Assembly (NCBI GenBank): GCA_038238115.1
Contig: JBBRYB010000088.1
Span: 1-11,050, forward strand
DNA: 11,050 bases
Direction of reading: 5' to 3'
DNA from: JBBRYB01 sp038238115
GTDB taxonomy: Bacteria; Actinomycetota; Actinomycetes; Propionibacteriales; Nocardioidaceae
Shown here: one piece after another, positions 1-6,480 of the stretch
How positions within the stretch are numbered: position 1 is the first letter of the stretch
Layout of the letters: each line of letters starts with the position of its first letter
The notes under the pieces: generated by a model
The model's database searches: none
Seen by the model: the letters and a program-made list of their open reading frames with translations, nothing else
Told to the model about the DNA's origin: nothing
Made by a program: the position numbers and the translations under genes

Positions 1-383
1 AGCTCCCCCACCACGCGCAGCGGGTGGGTGGTGCGGTAGGACTCCGTGGGGTTGCCGGGGAACTTCTTGTCCGTGACGTTCGGGTCGTCCTCGAAGGGTC
101 CCCGGGGCTCCACGACGTAGATGCGTCCACGCGGCACCCCGGGGCCCTCACCGCCGCCGGGGTGCAAGGCCATCGCCAGCTCGGCTCCCCAGACGGCCGT
201 CTCCACGAGCGCCGTGAAGTAGACGTGCGGCAGCGCCCGCCCGGGCCGGAAGTGTGAGCGGTGCCCGGGGACCAGGTCGTCTCCGACCTCAAGCGCGGCC
301 CGGGTCCCGTGGAAGAACGGACCGCTAACGTGGCAGCAGTTGTCGTGAGTCACCGGGGTGCGATACGTGGTCTCGTCGTCCAT
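1..383 (-). CDS. arr: Rifampin ADP-ribosyltransferase (Arr), 3' end outside window
   Basis: Arr enzymes inactivate rifamycins in the cytoplasm by moving ADP-ribose from NAD+ onto the drug. The minus-strand translation carries the family hallmarks in order: GPFFHGT near residue 22, HVYFTALVETAVWGAELAMA, RGRIYVVEPRGPFEDDP, then KKFPGNPTESYRT and HPLRVVGEL, where the window ends. About 128 residues are present; the family is usually about 140, so little is missing. I chose ATG at 383 (MDDETTYRTPVTHDN) because AAGGA lies just upstream and because the known family starts about this far before the HDN motif. ATG at 434 in the same frame would add 17 residues with no visible ribosome binding site. 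No break is seen in the visible part. Family assignment is firm; activity on rifampin is inferred from the family. Confidence 0.93.
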   Translation of the reverse strand, partial: MDDETTYRTPVTHDNCCHVSGPFFHGTRAALEVGDDLVPGHRSHFRPGRALPHVYFTALVETAVWGAELAMALHPGGGEGPGVPRGRIYVVEPRGPFEDDPNVTDKKFPGNPTESYRTTHPLRVVGE

Positions 384-566
384 CCGATCCTTCGTGTGCG
401 CTGTCGGGACCGTGTCCGCAACGATATTCGTCATCGTGACCAGCGGGGATTGCACGCGCGCGGGGCTCGTCCACGGGGCGGCAGGCGCCCGGCGAGTTGC
501 TAAGCCCGATCATGGGCCACGACTGCGGGTGCCGCATAGGGATGGCTAACAGGACACGGTGATTGG

Positions 567-995
567 TCAGGTCACCTTGAGAGAGCCGTCCATATTGAAG
601 TCGAACGCACCCCAGGCAACTTCCCATAGATAACCGTCCGGATCGCTGAAGTACCCGGAGTACCCACCCCACGACGTCTCGCAGGCCGGCTTGACAATCT
701 GCGCTCCCGCAGCGGCGGCCAGGGCGAGCACCTCGTCGACCTCAGAACGCTCACGCACATTGTGCGCCAGCGTTATCCCCGTGAACTTCGAACGTGGGAC
801 GTTCCAACCGGCGCCGACGTCCTCGGCGAGGTCTCCGAACGGGAACAGGGCAAGTACAGCGCCGGACGTCTGGAAGAAGACAATGCCCTGGTCGGGCCCG
901 CGTGTCGTCGGCAACCCGAGACCGTCGCGGTAGAAGCGGTACGACCGCTCCAAGTCCGCCACACCGAGCGTGATCAGCGATACACGAGGCTCCAC
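567..995 (-). CDS. VOC family (glyoxalase/bleomycin-resistance fold) protein
   Basis: This 142-residue protein has two beta-alpha-beta-beta-beta halves typical of the vicinal oxygen chelate superfamily. The first half starts with SLITLGVADLERSYRFYRDG (residues 6-25). The second half ends with GYFSDPDGYLWEVAW (residues 114-128), where E125 is the usual metal-ligand position. The first strand has no His or Gln at the expected ligand site (it reads LITLGV), so a metal-dependent activity is doubtful and the substrate is unknown. I chose GTG at 995 because the conserved part begins at residue 4 and the ATG triplets just upstream are out of frame; no strong ribosome binding site is visible. It is transcribed divergently from the hydrolase remnant at 1146, about 150 bp away, and the two may have shared a regulatory region. 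The reading frame is intact. Confidence 0.88.
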   Translation of the reverse strand: MEPRVSLITLGVADLERSYRFYRDGLGLPTTRGPDQGIVFFQTSGAVLALFPFGDLAEDVGAGWNVPRSKFTGITLAHNVRERSEVDEVLALAAAAGAQIVKPACETSWGGYSGYFSDPDGYLWEVAWGAFDFNMDGSLKVT

Positions 996-1145
996 GGCAT
1001 CATCATCGGAGTGATCACGGCCGCACGCAACCGCGTAGGAGGATCGCCAAGCGGGAAGGTCTGGCTCCGCCGGGATCTGGTTCGTCTTGCGCCCCGGCTC
1101 GACCCCGCCGGACGACCTGACTCCAGGTCGTGGAATCTTTACGAG

Positions 1146-1834
1146 GTGCCGACAGACCAGATCTTCGACGTGGGCGGGCTCACTCTCGGAGTGCGGGTGT
1201 GGGCAGGGCCAGAATCCGCTCAGCCGCCGTTGGTGCTCCTGCCCGCAACCGGCGAGACCGCTGACGACTGGGACGTGGTCGCAGCGCCGATGAGTGCAAC
1301 AAGGACGGTCTTTGCCGTCAACCTGCGCGGCCATGGGGCCAGCACCTGGCCCGGGACATACTCGATCCAGTTGATGGTCGACGACGTGGGAGCTTGGCTC
1401 GCCGCTCGCTTTCCCGGTGGCCTAGTCGACCTCGTCGGTCATCCCCTGGGTGGGCTTGTGGCGTGCTCGGTCGCCACTCGATGTCCTGATCAGATACGTC
1501 GCCTCGTACTCGAGGATGTCGGGCTGCTCAAGCCGCGGCCGGCCGAACCGCCGGCCAAACCCGATGGAGTCCTGGCGTCGACTGGCAGGTGGTCGAGCAG
1601 GTACGCCCAGAGATCGACAACTTCGCTCCAGCCTGGGCCGACCTGGTTGCGGGGATCGAGGTTCCCACGCTCGTCATCGCTGGAGGCGCGACCAGCCCGG
1701 TGCCGCAGGAGCAGATCGCGGATCTCGTTCATCACCTTCCAGACGGCCAAATGGTCACCATCGAAGCCGGCCACCTCGTGCACGCGAGCAAACCGTCGGA
1801 GTGCACCTCGCGACTGCTGAGCTTCCTGAGCTGA
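1146..1834 (+). pseudogene. Alpha/beta hydrolase, inactivated (nucleophile lost and frameshift)
   Basis: The gene would encode an alpha/beta-hydrolase-fold enzyme of about 230 residues. The first part (GTG at 1146, frame starting there) has PLVLLPATGETADDW for the oxyanion-hole strand, FAVNLRGHGAS, and the nucleophile elbow VGHPLGG at residues 97-103. The catalytic residue is normally Ser (GHSxGG), but codon 1443-1445 is CCC, so residue 100 is Pro; TCC to CCC is a single change. After GVLA at about 1577 the frame is lost. It resumes one frame over with WQVVEQVRPEIDN and continues through VPTLVIAGGATSPVP and the catalytic-His segment EAGHLVHAS to TGA at 1832-1834. One missing base at 1577-1580 explains the shift (GTC CTG GCG T-TC GAC TGG). 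Two independent lesions make sequencing error an insufficient explanation. The GTG start is tentative: its ribosome binding site is weak. Confidence 0.85.
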
Positions 1835-1972
1835 CAGAACAGGCGTCAGCGCCGGCGCGCATTCCCGGCTCCTCCAGCATCCCGACCTGTTCCAATAGCC
1901 GAACCGCTAGCGGACAGTCGCAGGCCGCTAGGCGTCTCGCCCAACGAGCGTCCCGCAAGACCCGCCCGGTGA

Positions 1973-2005
1973 CGTGTCCCGCAAGGGCGCCTGGAACGGG
2001 ACACG
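1973..2005. repeat. Inverted repeat, 9-bp arms around a 15-bp centre
   Basis: CGTGTCCCG at 1973-1981 is exactly mirrored by CGGGACACG at 1997-2005. The transcript could form a stem-loop about 140 bp downstream of the hydrolase remnant. No T-run follows, so a classical Rho-independent terminator is unlikely; a dyad binding site is equally possible. Confidence 0.6.
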
Positions 2006-2284
2006 GTCCATGGCCGCTCGTGGCGCCCAGCTCGTGGCGGAGCTCATCCCATTTCTCGGCTTCTCTGCTCTACTCTCCACGCCTCGTCAGCCACTCACAC
2101 CGCTTCCATCCCGCTGACAATCGTTGACTTTCACGGCTCCTCGAATCCGTCTCCGATTGCCGCTCCCTGGGCATTCTCGCCCCTCCCTTTCGATCGAAGT
2201 GCCGCGAGTGCTCCTTGCCGGCTTTGGTAACACCCACCCCGGAGGGCTCGCAAACAGCCCGATCAAGCCCCCTGTGGAAGTTCT

Positions 2285-2511
2285 TGCGGACTCTGTGCGG
2301 ACTGAGAGGACCTACACCCCGTCTGACCTGCGCAAACGCGCCGATCACACGCTGAAGCGGAACGATTCCGGGGTCAATTGGTGGTCGTTGAGCACCGCTA
2401 ATTCTGACTGGAAAAGACCGTCTGACCTGCGCAAACGCTGATTTGGCGTCGTTGGGTGATACTGACTGGCGCTGGCCTGCGCGGAACTTTTTGCGGACTG
2501 TTTGCGGACTG
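2285..2511. repeat. TGCGGACT iteron-like pairs with 11-bp period
   Basis: TGCGGACT occurs at 2285 and 2296, and again at 2492 and 2503, each pair 11 bp apart, which is about one helical turn. A degenerate copy (GCGGAAC at 2481) lies 12 bp before the GCGGACT of the second pair. The two pairs flank the 21-bp direct repeats. Such helically phased short repeats are typical of binding arrays for integrases, excisionases or replication initiators; no such protein is encoded in the window, so the role is inferred. Confidence 0.55.
2319..2438. repeat. 21-bp perfect direct repeat, 99 bp apart
   Basis: The same 21 bases, beginning CCGTCTGACCTGCGC, occur at 2319-2339 and 2418-2438. The flanking bases on either side differ. 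The offset is exactly 99 bp, a multiple of three, so both copies translate alike (PSDLRKR) in one plus-strand frame, but that frame has no other sign of coding. It could be an att-site or arm-site repeat. Confidence 0.75.
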
Positions 2512-2628
2512 CTGCCCTTGTCCGAGGGCTTGTCACCTCGTCCAGCGGCACCCCAGGCGAAGCTGAGCCCGCTCAGCCCTCTTCAGAGTGGCCAACAGGT
2601 CCGACCTCGACATGGCCACACGTGCGTT

Positions 2629-2684
2629 TTGTCCATTGCTTTGTGTGTATATTGTCCATTGAAAAGTGTGAATCTTGTCGATTG
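2629..2684 (+). promoter_or_regulatory. Triple direct repeat at exact 23-bp spacing upstream of the ATPase gene
   Basis: TTGTCCATTG is at 2629-2638 and 2652-2661, and TTGTCGATTG at 2675-2684, so the units start exactly 23 bp apart. The spacers of units 1 and 2 also match in part (GTGTG then AT). The array is AT-rich. A possible -10 element TATATT (2648-2653) sits at the boundary of units 1 and 2. The third unit ends on the first base of the Shine-Dalgarno GAGGAG (2684-2689). A protein filling all three sites would cover both promoter and ribosome binding site, which suggests an operator array. This is inference; the repeats themselves are plain. Confidence 0.65.
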
Positions 2685-2694
2685 AGGAGTCGAG

Positions 2695-3969
2695 ATGGCT
2701 GCGTCGCCTACCAAACGTACCTACCTGCCTCGCCTGGCAGACGGCATCCTCAACGATCAGCTCGGCGCGATGGGCGCGGTTCTCATCGAAGGAGTCAAAG
2801 GTTGCGGAAAGACCGCGACCGCCCGACAGCGAGCCGTCAGCGAGGTTCTGCTCGACACCGACCCCGAAGCCGAGCGGCGCGCCGCACTCGACCCCCGGCT
2901 GCTCCTCGACGGCGACACGCCACGCCTCTTGGACGAATGGCAGCGCACCCCACGTGTATGGGATGCCGTCCGTCGCGCCGTCGACGATCGGGGCCTTCCT
3001 GGCCAGTTCATCCTGACGGGCTCGGCAACCCCGAACGATGAAACCCAGTGTCACTCAGGGGCAGGCCGGTTCGGCATCGTTCGCATGCGGACGATGACCC
3101 TGACCGAAAAACAGGCGGTAAGTCCCAGCGTGTCCGTCACTGAACTCCTTCTCGGCACCGCACCAAGACCCGCAAACAGTTCAGTGACTGTCCGCGACTA
3201 CCTGAACCACATCGCAGTCGGCGGCTGGCCGCTCCTCGCGGGGTCCGACGAAAAGGCGGCTCGAACGTACCTGGACGGCTACCTCGACATCATCGTCGAG
3301 CGCGACATCGACGAGGTGTCAGGAGGCCCACGAAATCCCCGCCTTGTTCGGCGCTTCCTGCACGCCTACGCCCAGATGGTCTCCCAGGCCGCGAACCTGA
3401 GCACCATCATGAGACGGGCTGGCGACGACGTCGATGGCGATGCAGACGCGCCGGGCCGCCACACCGCGCAGATCTACCTCGACGCGCTCCGGCGCATGAT
3501 GATCGTCGACGAAGTGCCGGCCTGGGATCCGCCGGTGCGGTCATCCAAACGCCTGACCACGACACCCAAGCGGCACCTGGGTGACCCATCCCTTGCCGCA
3601 GTGCTGCTCCAGATGTCACCTGAGAGAATGCTCGCTGACCTGGAAACCGCGGGCTTCCTCTTCGAGAGCCTCGTCGCACACGATCTGCGGATCTACGCCG
3701 AGGGCGCGGGCGCGTCATGCTTTCACTACCGCGAAGCCGAAGGCCGACTCGAAGTCGACTACGTCCTCGAAGATCGAGACGGCGACTGGATCGGCGTCGA
3801 GGTAAAGCTGGGAGAATCGGAGCTCGACAAGGCGGCGGATTCCCTGCATCGGTTGGCAGATCGTGTTGTGCGCAAGCCCAAAGCACTCGTCGTCGTGACG
3901 GGCACCTCGCTCGCCTATGCACGCGAGGACGGCGTGCACGTCGTACCCCTCGGCCTCTTGGGCCCATGA
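2695..3969 (+). CDS. AAA-family ATPase with DUF4143 (PD-(D/E)XK-like) C-terminal domain
   Basis: This is a complete 424-residue cytoplasmic protein of the widespread ATPase/DUF4143 family, whose cellular role is poorly defined. The N-terminal NTPase part has Walker A GVKGCGKT (residues 33-40), a Walker B segment PRLLLDGDTPRLLDEWQ (67-83), a sensor-1 strand FILTGSAT (105-112) and the family's glycine/arginine stretch SGAGRFGIVRMR (121-132). A helical linker follows. The C-terminal domain contains FLFESLVAHDLR (321-332), then EVDYVL (353-358) and IGVEVKLGE (366-374), the D-(x)n-ExK arrangement of restriction-like nuclease folds. The ATG at 2695 has GAGGAG five bases upstream. It is the only large plus-strand gene next to the minus-strand island and converges with the remnant ending at 4011, 41 bp away. 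Three 23-bp-spaced repeats precede it and probably regulate it. No lesion is visible. A substrate or partner cannot be named. Confidence 0.88.
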   Translation: MAASPTKRTYLPRLADGILNDQLGAMGAVLIEGVKGCGKTATARQRAVSEVLLDTDPEAERRAALDPRLLLDGDTPRLLDEWQRTPRVWDAVRRAVDDRGLPGQFILTGSATPNDETQCHSGAGRFGIVRMRTMTLTEKQAVSPSVSVTELLLGTAPRPANSSVTVRDYLNHIAVGGWPLLAGSDEKAARTYLDGYLDIIVERDIDEVSGGPRNPRLVRRFLHAYAQMVSQAANLSTIMRRAGDDVDGDADAPGRHTAQIYLDALRRMMIVDEVPAWDPPVRSSKRLTTTPKRHLGDPSLAAVLLQMSPERMLADLETAGFLFESLVAHDLRIYAEGAGASCFHYREAEGRLEVDYVLEDRDGDWIGVEVKLGESELDKAADSLHRLADRVVRKPKALVVVTGTSLAYAREDGVHVVPLGLLGP

Positions 3970-4010
3970 GATACATCCGCAACCAGTTCGATCTCGGCCT
4001 GTCTTGGCCT

Positions 4011-4404
4011 CTACTTACTGGCCTTGCGCCGAAGCTGCTTGAACTCCTCGACCATCACGTCGACCTCTGACTCCTCGACTTGCAGCAGAGCGTCGAGCTT
4101 CTCCCCGGCAGCCTTGAGCTTGGCCACTTCGGCAGCCCGGTCGCCGCGGGTGGGAGGGTGGTGAGTCAGGCCGTGCTCCAAACCGCAAGCTCTCCGTGGC
4201 TGGCTGCTTCAGTCGAGCTGATCTGGTGGAAGAACACCGAACGTCGGCAATCTCATCGACCAGAACCCAGGACCAGAAGCCAGGCCGGCCATCGACTGCG
4301 ACGTCGCCGACGTTGATCCGCGAGGAGCCGATGGGCAGACGAGCCAGGTTGCGGTCGTCGTCGTCGACCATGTTCAGGTCGGCGTCTATGTCGATCTGGA
4401 TCCC
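4011..4404 (-). pseudogene. Decayed unrecognised gene, start codon lost and reading frame broken
   Basis: I do not recognise the family. A strong Shine-Dalgarno (GGGGAGG, rc of 4410-4416) directly follows the TGA of the upstream remnant. The codon five bases after it is GGG (4404-4402), one base from GTG. In that frame the protein reads IQIDIDADLNMVDDDDRNL and later GRPGFWSWVLVDEIAD. At about 4238 the sense continues one frame over (VFFHQISSTEAASHGEL) to a TGA at 4168-4166. A third frame then carries LTHHPPTRGDRAAEVAKL and a charged, helical tail ending FKQLRRKASK at TAG 4013-4011. Thus all three frames are used. The last part could instead be a separate small gene. ATG at 4371 could still start a short product. 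Tight spacing to the previous remnant suggests a former two-gene operon. Confidence 0.6.
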
Positions 4405-4416
4405 TGCGGCCTCCCC

Positions 4417-4868
4417 TCAGTCTTGACCCTGGTCGTGGAACTCGTTGTCCCTCACAGTGTAAGCCGCGCTCAGGAAGCGGTCGACGAGTTCTTCGGCAGT
4501 CGGCGCGGTGACGCGGACGCTCGCGAAGGGCTGGCCGTACACGGGCCCCAGACTGGCGTCGTAGTGGGGTTCCCTCCCGCTGGGCACGAGTCCAAGTCCG
4601 CTGGTCTGCAACGCCCCCGCCTCGAACATGACGACCCGGCTGCTCTGCGGCACTTCTCGGCCAGGACGCGATCGAGGGGCCAAGAGTCCGAGACCAGCCA
4701 GAGCGAAAGCCCGTAGTAGCCAAAGAGCTAGAAGTTGTAGGTGGCGTCGGCGACCAGGATGTCGCGGTCGAACACTCGTCCATCCGGGTTGGCATCGAAC
4801 AGCGCCCGAACCAGCATCGCCCCAGCCGGCAGCCCTGGCTCGTCACGGACCAGCCGCTGCCGCACCAT
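4417..4868 (-). pseudogene. Decayed unrecognised gene with in-frame TAG and one frameshift
   Basis: The gene starts at ATG 4868 with AGGA seven bases upstream and reads MVRQRLVRDEPGLPAGAMLV and onwards to DATYNF, where codon 47 is TAG (4730-4728). The same frame continues sensibly beyond it (LFGYYGLSLWLVSDSWPLDR), so the TAG is a nonsense change rather than a natural end. After VLAEKCRRAA a base is missing near 4637-4640, in a CCC run. The next frame continues RVVMFEAGALQTSGLGLVPS, then LGPVYGQPFASVRVTAPTAE and DRFLSAAYTVRDNEFHDQ to TGA at 4419-4417. The intact protein would have been about 150 residues. I do not know its function; no signal peptide or membrane segment is apparent. It is followed at once by the remnant at 4404, which has its own ribosome binding site. 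Confidence 0.65.
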
Positions 4869-4954
4869 GGCTTGATCCTGTCATCGAGCGCCGACTTCCG
4901 TGATGCGGCAACAAGGATGAACCGCATGCCAGCGGGCCACGACACCTCCCTTGG

Positions 4955-5286
4955 CTAACCCCGGAAGATCGGGTCGCCGCAGGTCTCGATGTAGTCGAGC
5001 AGCGCCTGGACGTTCTTGGTAGGGCGCCTGCGCTTGTACTCGTGGAACTTCAGGTGCCGGTCGCGCCAGTAGATCGCCCACTGGCCGGTGGTCTTGGTGT
5101 AGCGCAGCCGGGCGATCGGGAACCTCGTTCGCTCGCCGAACCGTCCCAAGGTGGGCGCACCTCGACGATGTCGACGTAGCGGTCGCCGACGTCGGCCTCC
5201 ACCTTGAGCTCGGGCCACAGGTGCTCCGGCACGCGGCCGCGAGCCCAAGTACGGATGCGGTGCAGGTCGATCTCCGGAAGCGTCAC
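4955..5286 (-). pseudogene. DUF3024 family protein, single frameshift
   Basis: The N-terminal part from GTG 5286 (TLPEIDLHRIRTWARGRVPE, then VDIVEVRPPWDG) and the C-terminal part in another frame (TRFPIARLRYTKTTGQWAIY, then WRDRHLKFHEY) together match the DUF3024 family along its whole length of about 110 residues. DUF3024 proteins are small and have no assigned function. Restoring one base after about position 5141 gives WDGFGERTRF and a continuous protein ending at TAG 4957-4955. The frameshift could be real or a sequencing indel. The gene lies 79 bp downstream of the HEPN gene on the same strand and may have been part of its transcript. The GTG start has only a weak purine-rich sequence before it, but the family sequence begins right there. 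Confidence 0.8.
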
Positions 5287-5365
5287 GTCAGACCAGCCCG
5301 AAATAGCCGGAGACTGCGATCGTCTCGGACACGACGGCGCTGCCGGGCGCTCGGCTCGTCGAAGC

Positions 5366-5824
5366 TCACGGGGTCACACCCCGGGCCGCGGCAGCCGCGA
5401 AGAGCTCACGGGCCACCTGCTCGGCCTTCTCGGCTGCGGCAGCACCGACCGGCTTGGCTTCATAGCGGTCCTGGTTTCGAGCCCGGCGAATTCGGTCGAA
5501 CGCGCTCGCCGCCTTGTCGGCCGGCGGCTTGTCGAGGACGGCGCGCAGGTAGCGGCCCAGCGCCTCGTGCTGTCCCGGACCGTTGGCGGTGCGGAAGCCG
5601 TACGCCACGAGCAGCGCCTCGCCGATGTCGTGGGCCGCGTCGTAGGCGATGCCGTACTTCACCGCGACGCTGGTGAGCAGCGGCAGCTGCCCGAGCCGCT
5701 GCTCGGCCTGCCGCATGAAGGACGCGGCACGCGAAGCGTCGACCGGCACAGCCTCGAGCCGTCGAGCTTCGACCAGCGCAAGCACCGTCGCCTGCTGGAC
5801 CCTGGTCAGCGCAGAGATCGCCAT
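5366..5824 (-). CDS. HEPN-domain protein, probable toxin partner of the adjacent nucleotidyltransferase
   Basis: The 152-residue protein is almost entirely helical and shows HEPN features. ASFMRQAEQRLGQLP (residues 34-48) forms the first helix pair, YDAAHDIGEALLVAYGFR (61-78) is the typical second helix, and RRARNQDRYEA (113-123) is the RNxxxY variant of the HEPN active-site helix. HEPN proteins are RNases or RNA-binding toxins and often pair with minimal nucleotidyltransferases that neutralise them. Here the usual R-x4-H catalytic histidine is absent, so RNase activity is uncertain. The ATG at 5824 has GGGGGAG five bases upstream and overlaps the end of the nucleotidyltransferase gene by 19 bp, implying translational coupling. 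The DUF3024 remnant follows downstream. No lesion is visible. It could also act as a substrate-binding subunit of the transferase rather than as a toxin. Confidence 0.75.
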   Translation of the reverse strand: MAISALTRVQQATVLALVEARRLEAVPVDASRAASFMRQAEQRLGQLPLLTSVAVKYGIAYDAAHDIGEALLVAYGFRTANGPGQHEALGRYLRAVLDKPPADKAASAFDRIRRARNQDRYEAKPVGAAAAEKAEQVARELFAAAAARGVTP

Positions 5825-6399
5825 GATTGCTCCCCCAACACCGGGACGATCGAACTAGAGCGCACAGTGTCCAGGAAACCCGACTCAGCTGTGAACTCCT
5901 CCGCGCTGAGGATCGTGGGGTTGACCGGACGATGCACGGCAGCCTCGACGCGAGTGCACGCCTCATAGACCCCGTCGACATCGGGAGTGCCGACGACCAT
6001 CACGTCGATGTCATACGGCGCCGGCCCGTCGACACCGCGCAGTCGGGCGGCGAAGGAGCCGTGGAGGAACGCCGAGTGGATCCCTTCGATGCGCCCGAAC
6101 TCCTCAGCCAGCAAGAACACCGGGCCGCTGACGACGGTGAGGATCTCCCGCAAGGGGGCGGCCAGCGGACTGTCCGAGTTGCCCCGGATGAGGCGTATGC
6201 GGCCGACCAAACGCTCGGCCAGGATGCCAGCGTCGATGAGTCGCGCCACCTCTCCGTGCGCGGTCGGGTAGGCCAGGTCGGCGCGCTCGGCCAGGTCGGT
6301 GAGGCTGAGCTCGTCGCCGGCAAGCAGGAGAGCCGAGAGCAGGCGCGCCTGACCGTGCGACCGGAAGATCGGAGCCAGCAGAGGCGCCTTAGTTCTCAT
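5806..6399 (-). CDS. Winged-helix / minimal nucleotidyltransferase (MNT) fusion, probable antitoxin and autoregulator
   Basis: From ATG 6399 the protein has 197 residues. Residues 15-72 form a winged helix-turn-helix (GQARLLSALLLAGDELSLTD, LAYPTAHGEVARLIDAGIL, then a wing RLVGRIRLIRGN). Residues 105-137 carry the nucleotidyltransferase signature: HGSFAARLRG (113-122), then DID (130-132) at the start of DIDVMVVG. MNT domains paired with HEPN proteins act as antitoxins by transferring AMP to the HEPN partner; the DNA-binding domain suggests it also represses its own promoter. I prefer ATG 6399 because the DNA before it is AT-rich with non-coding codon use and holds a dyad. In-frame ATGs at 6423/6420 and GTG at 6450 are alternatives. 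No Shine-Dalgarno is seen, so a leaderless transcript is possible. The gene ends 19 bp inside the HEPN gene and begins 80 bp after hsdM. Confidence 0.82.
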   Translation of the reverse strand: MRTKAPLLAPIFRSHGQARLLSALLLAGDELSLTDLAERADLAYPTAHGEVARLIDAGILAERLVGRIRLIRGNSDSPLAAPLREILTVVSGPVFLLAEEFGRIEGIHSAFLHGSFAARLRGVDGPAPYDIDVMVVGTPDVDGVYEACTRVEAAVHRPVNPTILSAEEFTAESGFLDTVRSSSIVPVLGEQSWRSLR

Positions 6400-6413
6400 A
6401 TAACTGAGGTTAT
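6400..6413. promoter_or_regulatory. AT-rich dyad just before the MNT gene
   Basis: ATAAC and GTTAT form a perfect 5-bp inverted repeat with a TGAG spacer, directly abutting the proposed ATG at 6399. A second small dyad (ATCA/TGAT, 6419-6429) lies next to it. The AT-rich block at 6397-6433 stands out from the GC-rich surroundings and probably holds the promoter and operator of the toxin-antitoxin pair. The winged-helix domain of the MNT protein would be the natural ligand; this is inference. Confidence 0.5.
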
Positions 6414-6480
6414 TATCCATCATAGTGATAGTTAAGGGAGGCGCCTTCACCAGACTGAGCGGACCGGTCCGGTAGCCCTA

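Larger units (their letters stand above)
1835..2694. other. Gene-free region with several repeat families
   Basis: I see no credible gene in this stretch of about 860 bp. The open frames on both strands lack ribosome binding sites and recognisable protein features, and stops are frequent. It holds a perfect 10-bp palindrome CCGCTAGCGG at 1904-1913, a TCCCGCAAG direct repeat (1951-1959 and 1977-1985), the inverted repeat at 1973-2005, the iteron-like TGCGGACT pairs, the 21-bp direct repeat and the 23-bp-period repeats before the ATPase gene. Base composition falls from strongly GC-rich to AT-rich by 2625-2690. The repeats resemble what is left around an integration or replication locus, but no integrase, tRNA or replication gene is present. 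Confidence 0.6.

Noticed and set aside
762..1145. Upstream extension of the hydrolase frame
   Set aside because: It overlaps the intact VOC gene antisense, and the hydrolase-like text begins only at about residue 4 after GTG 1146.
1904..1913. Perfect palindrome CCGCTAGCGG
   Set aside because: A single 10-bp palindrome in GC-rich DNA is not significant alone; noted only within the gene-free region.
2130..2170. TCGAATCC-like tRNA T-arm
   Set aside because: No acceptor, D or anticodon arm can be formed around it, so it is not a tRNA or a convincing tRNA end.
2124..2441. 105-codon plus-strand open frame containing both 21-bp repeats
   Set aside because: No ribosome binding site or recognisable fold. 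The repeated PSDLRKR only reflects the DNA repeat at a 99-bp offset.
3970..4010. Possible terminator between the convergent ATPase gene and the remnant at 4011
   Set aside because: No stable hairpin with a T-run is visible in the 41 bp.
4253..4945. 230-codon minus-strand open frame
   Set aside because: Its text is arginine-rich and of low complexity, while the other two minus frames give better protein-like segments that join into the decayed genes.
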